A stretch of DNA of 64,000 nt from NCBI GenBank assembly GCA_018350325.1, contig JAEVLN010000003.1:3440441-3504440 (forward strand), given 5' to 3'. Positions within the stretch are counted from its first letter, which is position 1; each line of letters opens with the position of its first letter. The position numbers were made by a program, and so were the translations under genes. The DNA comes from Globodera rostochiensis (lineage: Eukaryota > Nematoda > Chromadorea > Rhabditida > Heteroderidae). Below are positions 60,013-64,000 of the stretch, piece after piece. The notes under the pieces were generated by a model, which worked only from the letters and a program-made list of their open reading frames with translations, was not told the DNA's origin and did not search any database.

Positions 60013-60703
60013 TTGTCAGCCTATCCCTTTCCTTCCTTTTTGACTTATAATTTTGAAAATTCCAAACCCCCCCCCCCCCCCTCCCCCTCCCCTTTTCTGT
60101 GAATGAGAAACATGAGAACCTTTCTGAACGGCCAACCAGAACGTCGGCAAAAGGTGTGCCTCCCCCATTATTTATACCCAAAGTCCCATCGAATGCAGCG
60201 AAATGACCCCCTCCCCTACATTGTCCCCCCCCCCTCCCCTTACATTGTCCCCCCCCCTCCCCTTACATTGTCCCCCCCCCCTCCCCGCCCCCCCCCTCAC
60301 AATCCATCGGACGCTTTTTTCAAACATTCCTTTCCTTCCAATACCTTCCCACTCAGTTTTTTTTAAATATATGCAAATTTCCCACTTTCTGCCATATTTG
60401 GCCAATTGCATTATTCCTTCAGATTAAACGGGCTGCCGTATATATTTTATACGGCCGTGGCTAAATTTAACCAAAATTTTTTTTTAATTTTGGAACACTT
60501 CCGGTCATTTGACCCCCCCCCCCCCTCCGGCTTTTCTTTCTTCGCTTTCGGAGACGGTTAATTTGGAAACATTTAAAACGTTTCGTTAGCCCAACAATGG
60601 AACAATTGGTCTCAAATAAAGAGGGATTAAAGTGCCGTTAAGTGTCGATTGATGCTCGTTGCCTGTGGCCTTTTGCCTCCGTTCCGTCCGCCCGCCCCAG
60701 CAA
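60013..60703. other. Divergent spacer with C-rich repeat
   Basis: Separates the start codons of two divergent genes. It includes C-runs and, at about 60212-60290, three copies of CCCCTCCCCTTACATTGTCC. No exon is supported; it must contain both promoters. Confidence 0.45.
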
Positions 60704-63469
60704 ATGCCCTTTTGGCCATGTGAAGTGGCCAAATTCCGCGTGTTCCCTCTCCTTTTTGCCCTCTCCAATTTTGTCGCGCCAATTCGCCCTCAGGCAACCT
60801 GCGCTTTCGTCAGTGCCAACTTTGTGCAATTTGTCGTCGACGACACTCCCACCGAACCAAAGATTGGTAAGGACTCAAAACGATTAAAGAAGCCTTGATG
60901 GATGGCATTAAATCAGAACAAAAACTCGAAAGAAATTCTTCAGCTGACGACCTTTTGATTTGTCGTCACCTTCGGGGGCCCTCCGTAAGTTGCTGCACAC
61001 GCCGAATGGAGGCAAAGTTCGAGCAGTTTGCGCGGGAACAATTGGATTCCGTTGTCCAAGGCGAATTTGAACTTGTCCGCGAGTTTTTCGACAATTGGGC
61101 CTCAACTTTTCGGGGTGAAAAAAAAACTCGGATTTTCCAAAAACATTCAGCAAATTTCAGCGGAGTTTTCGTTAGCATTGAATAGGACGGAACGAACATT
61201 GCGGCACATTTTCCACCGGACGTACGGACACTTTTTTACTCAGAACATTGAGGTAAACTCTTAAATGCCAACTTCCTACCCACAAGAAATCCAAGTCGCC
61301 TCCTAAAATGTCCTTTTATCGTTTATCGTTTCCTATTTTAACATTCGACAGATGTTCAACACGTTCTTCTCCCACATGAACTCGCTGCTGTCCGCCTCGC
61401 CCGCCTCCTCCACCTTCGACGATGCCCTCCTCCAATTGCTCCAACGCATTTTTCTGGCCGAATTTGCACTTCTAAACCCTCTGGTTCGCTTGCCTTCGTT
61501 TGTGTTGGAAAGAAACTGAAAATGCCGGACTTTTGGCAATTTTACTTGGAATTCAATTAAGCGCGCATCTGACCTGCTTGCCCATGAGCAATGCATGCGG
61601 CATCTTTTTCCCGCGTTTGCACCTTTTGGGTCCATTCCGAGCGCCATCGCCGCTCTTCATGGGCGCACTTTTGTCGCGTGGACGTCGCTAATCGACGCGT
61701 TGGACAGTGTCGGGGAGCTGATGTACTCTTTGGGAAGGGTAAGGGGGGGGGGCAAATGCATTCAATCCAACCCACTCTTTCTGGATGATCTCGTCTAATC
61801 CCCCAATCAAAATCGCCATTTCCCCTACGGGGGGACATTTGACCCTTTTTGATTTTAGGACTTTTCCCTGACTTCTCGCTGTACCGACTCCGTGGTGCGC
61901 ATGCGTTTTTGCCCAATTTGTTTCGGAAGGCATTCTCCGAAAGTTCGGCCATGCCCCGTCTATTGCCAATACGTTATTCGACGATGTTTTCACGAACTGA
62001 CCGCCGCCATTGACCTCCAATGGGACGGATTAATCGGTGGGGGGAAACTTTTCAGTTTTGTCGTTAAGGGCGTTTTATTTTTGTGGATTTGGAAATTTTT
62101 GGGCATTCGATTTGAGGGGCTCGGAAATCTTTGGACTTTCAACAAATAGCCGCCAAAATCCTTTCATTTCCCACAGATTCGATGGTTCGCCTCAGCGCTT
62201 CTCTCATCTCAGTGCATAATCCACACATTTCATTGGCACCGCTTCCGTTTCAACTTTCCGAGGCGATTATGCACTTTCAAGAGAATGCCCAACTTCTTTC
62301 GGGAAGGGTCCGTTGCTTAAACTGAAAGAAACAAAATTAAAAGAATTTAATTTCAGATTTTGTTTCGCTGCTTTGGGGATGATCTTCAGAAAATTGTGAC
62401 CGAACGGGGAGAGAATGGCCGGACGAAGAGGGATCTGTCGATGACAGAGTCGGAAGACTACGACAATGAGGAAGAAGCTGAAGAAGAAGCTGAAGAGGAC
62501 GAAGAAGAAGCTGATGAAGCAGTCGAGGATGAATTCCTCCAGGCAACCGCTGCTTCTTCCGCGTTCAGCTCCGCTCGCTCCCTACGGCGTTCAATCGAAC
62601 GTTTTACGGATAAGGTCAGAATAATACTTTAGTTGGGCCTTTTTCTGTCTGAGAATTTGCATTTCTTTACACATTTTGGCACTTTTTCGGCTTTGACTAC
62701 CGTACACCCCCCCCCCCCCCCCCCCGCCCCTCTCGCATTGGTACCGTACCCTCTCCTCGTGCTTTGACTACCGTACACCCCCCCCCCCCCGCCCTTCTCG
62801 CATTAATACCGTACCCTCTCCTCGTGGACAGTTACTGCGCATGAAAGGCTTCTGGCGCGGATTGGGCCGCATGTTGTGCCAGGAGGGCGGCATCCAAGCA
62901 GATGTTCGGGGGAGCGATGAAAGTTGCTGGAACGCAAATGGGAGAGAGTCGTGGTGGGACGGAAAGGGCGGAGAGGGCGCGGAAACGGCCCGAGGGAAGG
63001 CGACGGACCAACCGACGGCTGGGAACTTCGCTGGTTCGGATTCTTTTTTTGCTATTTAAGGGGGCGTCCTTTGCGTGCTGTTCAGACAAATTTGCGCAAG
63101 AACGCACGGCAATGGAAGCAATGGCCAAAAGATTGCAATTCGCAAATGGAAAGCGGACGGAAATTGGAGAAAAGAACACGAACCGGATGGAAAACGTCAC
63201 TTCGGTTGAAGACAACCGACATCCGTTCGAAGTACTTTTTGCCGTTGTTATTTTTTCATTTTGATTTTAAGGAGCCGGTGAATGCCATTGATGTCGATGA
63301 CTACAAACCCGACGACTATCAGTCCTATGAATCTGTGGGCAAATGGTGGCATTGGTCGGATGTGGAAAAGCGACCGGAAGGGAAAACGAATGGGGGCGAC
63401 GACGGCAGCAGTCGCATAGCCATTTCACAGGCGACGGCCATTCTTTCGCTGCTAACTCTGTTTTTATGA
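60704..63469 (+). CDS. Glypican (GPI-anchored heparan-sulfate-proteoglycan core)
   Basis: Eleven exons: 60704-60866, 60944-61114, 61161-61252, 61352-61483, 61562-61738, 61859-62036, 62177-62307, 62357-62614, 62832-63033, 63086-63231, 63272-63469 (TGA), 615 residues in phase. A signal peptide (VFPLLFALSNF) is followed by glypican landmarks: ICRHLRGPSVSCCTRRMEAK, LAHEQCMRHLFPAFAPFG, VRMRFCPICF...CPVYCQYVIRRCF, FRCFGDDLQ, KGFWRGLGRMLCQE and SCWNANGRE. A furin-type RTKR precedes an acidic run (EEEAEEDEEEADE). The C terminus has small residues (DDGSS) and a hydrophobic tail (AISQATAILSLLTLFL), as for GPI addition. Glypicans modulate BMP, Wnt and Hh ligands; C. elegans has lon-2 (restrains DBL-1/BMP) and gpn-1, and I cannot tell which this matches. 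The expected cluster of Ser-Gly glycosaminoglycan sites near the C terminus is not seen. Confidence 0.9.
62690..62827. repeat. Tandem duplication next to a glypican splice acceptor
   Basis: Two copies of CTTTGACTACCGTACACCCC, a C-run, CTCTCGCATT and ACCGTACCCTCTCCTCGTG lie back to back at the 3' end of the intron before exon 62832. The second copy runs directly into GACAG at the acceptor. Confidence 0.85.
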
Positions 63470-63717
63470 CGTCACCCAACCGACGCGCAAATACCACCAA
63501 AAATGATTTATGAGAGTTCAAACGGGTTCCTTCCGTCCATTCATTCCGGCGGGTTGCAATGGGCCAGAAAAATGTTTTAAGGGTTTTATCTTAAAAAGTC
63601 ACCCAATGCAACCCAACCAACTAAACATTTCTCCGCGCATTTCCAGCACAAAAATTGTCATTCACTTTGCGAATAGCAAAAGAAAAAATGGTTTTGAATT
63701 TGGATTTCGTTTCGTCA
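63470..63717. other. Convergent 3' spacer
   Basis: Between the glypican stop and the stop of the partial minus-strand gene; no exon supported. Confidence 0.45.
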
Positions 63718-64000
63718 TCAGCAAACACCTTTTCCCGGCTCCATACTCAAGTCCAACTCGTCCAACTTGTCGGCTCGGTCGTGTCGAAGCGGAAACGACT
63801 CCCAGACCCGGTTTGGGTCGTTGAGGTGTGTGTGCGGGATGGGTTCGGGCTCTTCCAGCACGAGCCCACTCTCTTCCAACGCCCTCAGAAACGCCTCTCT
63901 CTAAAAGAGTTAAAAAGTGTCCAGCCGTTGCTTTGACTTTGGTTGTGTTGTTCCCTTACCCTTTTGCTGCCCTCCAATTCCTCCTCCGTCAGACTCGACA
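63718..64000 (-). CDS. 3' end of an unrecognised gene, runs off the window
   Basis: Two minus-strand exons join in phase: from the right edge to 63960 and 63900-63718 (TGA). They read SLTEEELEGSKR | REAFLRALEESGLVLEEPEP, HTHLNDPNRVWESF and DKLDELDLSMEPGKG, an acidic, helical-looking C terminus of about 75 residues. The donor AGG|GTAAGG and acceptor CTTTTAG are clean. The first helix recalls N-terminal anoctamin sequence, but a stop so soon after argues against that. Function not assigned. Confidence 0.55.

Noticed and set aside
59188..60043. Long Pro-rich plus-strand frames (extensin-like)
   Set aside because: They follow a C/T low-complexity tract in an intron of the minus-strand gene; no signal peptide or splice support.
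63718..64000. Anoctamin N-terminal region
   Set aside because: REAFLRALEESGLVLE looks similar, but the reading frame stops within about 45 codons and these are the last exons of the gene, so an N-terminal assignment does not fit.
1..64000. Bacterial-type operon, phage, or horizontally acquired gene cluster
   Set aside because: All recognised genes are spliced and of animal type on mixed strands; no intronless foreign-looking cluster or plant-cell-wall enzyme was seen.

Overview
The window is nematode nuclear DNA. Genes are split into many short exons with a T-rich TTTCAG-type acceptor, introns are often only 45-65 nt, and several gene families are nematode-typed (Schnurri/SMA-9, cuticlin-like ZP protein, spinster, stomatin). 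Four introns are best read with GC-AG borders, and introns and spacers carry many unrelated 30-42 bp minisatellites and long G/C runs. That combination fits a plant-parasitic cyst nematode (Globodera/Heterodera type); the genus is an inference. Exon chains below were read by eye from splice motifs, codon phase and family similarity, so boundaries may be off by a few bases.

Layout. 1-2.36 kb: repeats and spacer. 2.36-14.76 kb (+): a 26-exon sma-9/Schnurri gene with polyQ blocks and about ten zinc fingers. 15.86-19.01 kb (+): a secreted PAN/Apple-domain protein. 19.0-19.96 kb: 41-42 bp satellite. 20.4-24.2 kb (-): a membrane-anchored cuticlin-like ZP protein with two satellites in its introns. 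24.2-29.2 kb: gene-poor and repeat-rich. 29.2-31.4 kb (+): UDP-glucose pyrophosphorylase. 31.7-32.25 kb: 36 bp satellite. 34.2-36.6 kb (+): a neuropeptide GPCR of the allatostatin/galanin-receptor type. 36.86-37.54 kb (-): two linked exons of an unrecognised gene. 38.6-41.3 kb (-): a spinster-like transporter, divergent from a 110-residue unrecognised gene (41.9-42.3 kb, +). 42.55-43.44 kb (-): an unrecognised 143-residue protein. 43.85-44.27 kb (-): a single HMG-box protein. 45.6-51.6 kb (-): DNA topoisomerase II. 52.87-54.43 kb (+): LSM12. 54.65-56.77 kb (-): a stomatin with very small exons. 57.0-60.0 kb (-): an unrecognised multi-exon gene. 60.7-63.5 kb (+): a GPI-anchored glypican. 63.72 kb to the edge (-): the 3' end of another gene.

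How the genes relate. This is an ordinary metazoan gene neighbourhood, not an operon, and I see no self-contained new system. The most suggestive functional link is that a Schnurri (SMA-9) gene and a glypican share the window: in C. elegans sma-9 and the glypican lon-2 both act in DBL-1/BMP signalling. ZP/cuticlin and PAN proteins are typical extracellular-matrix proteins of the cuticle or apical surface. The best novelty candidates are the GC-AG introns, a foldback element inside sma-9, a zinc finger split by a G-rich array, a furin site formed at an exon junction, an ATG-only first coding exon in the stomatin gene, and four unrecognised spliced genes.
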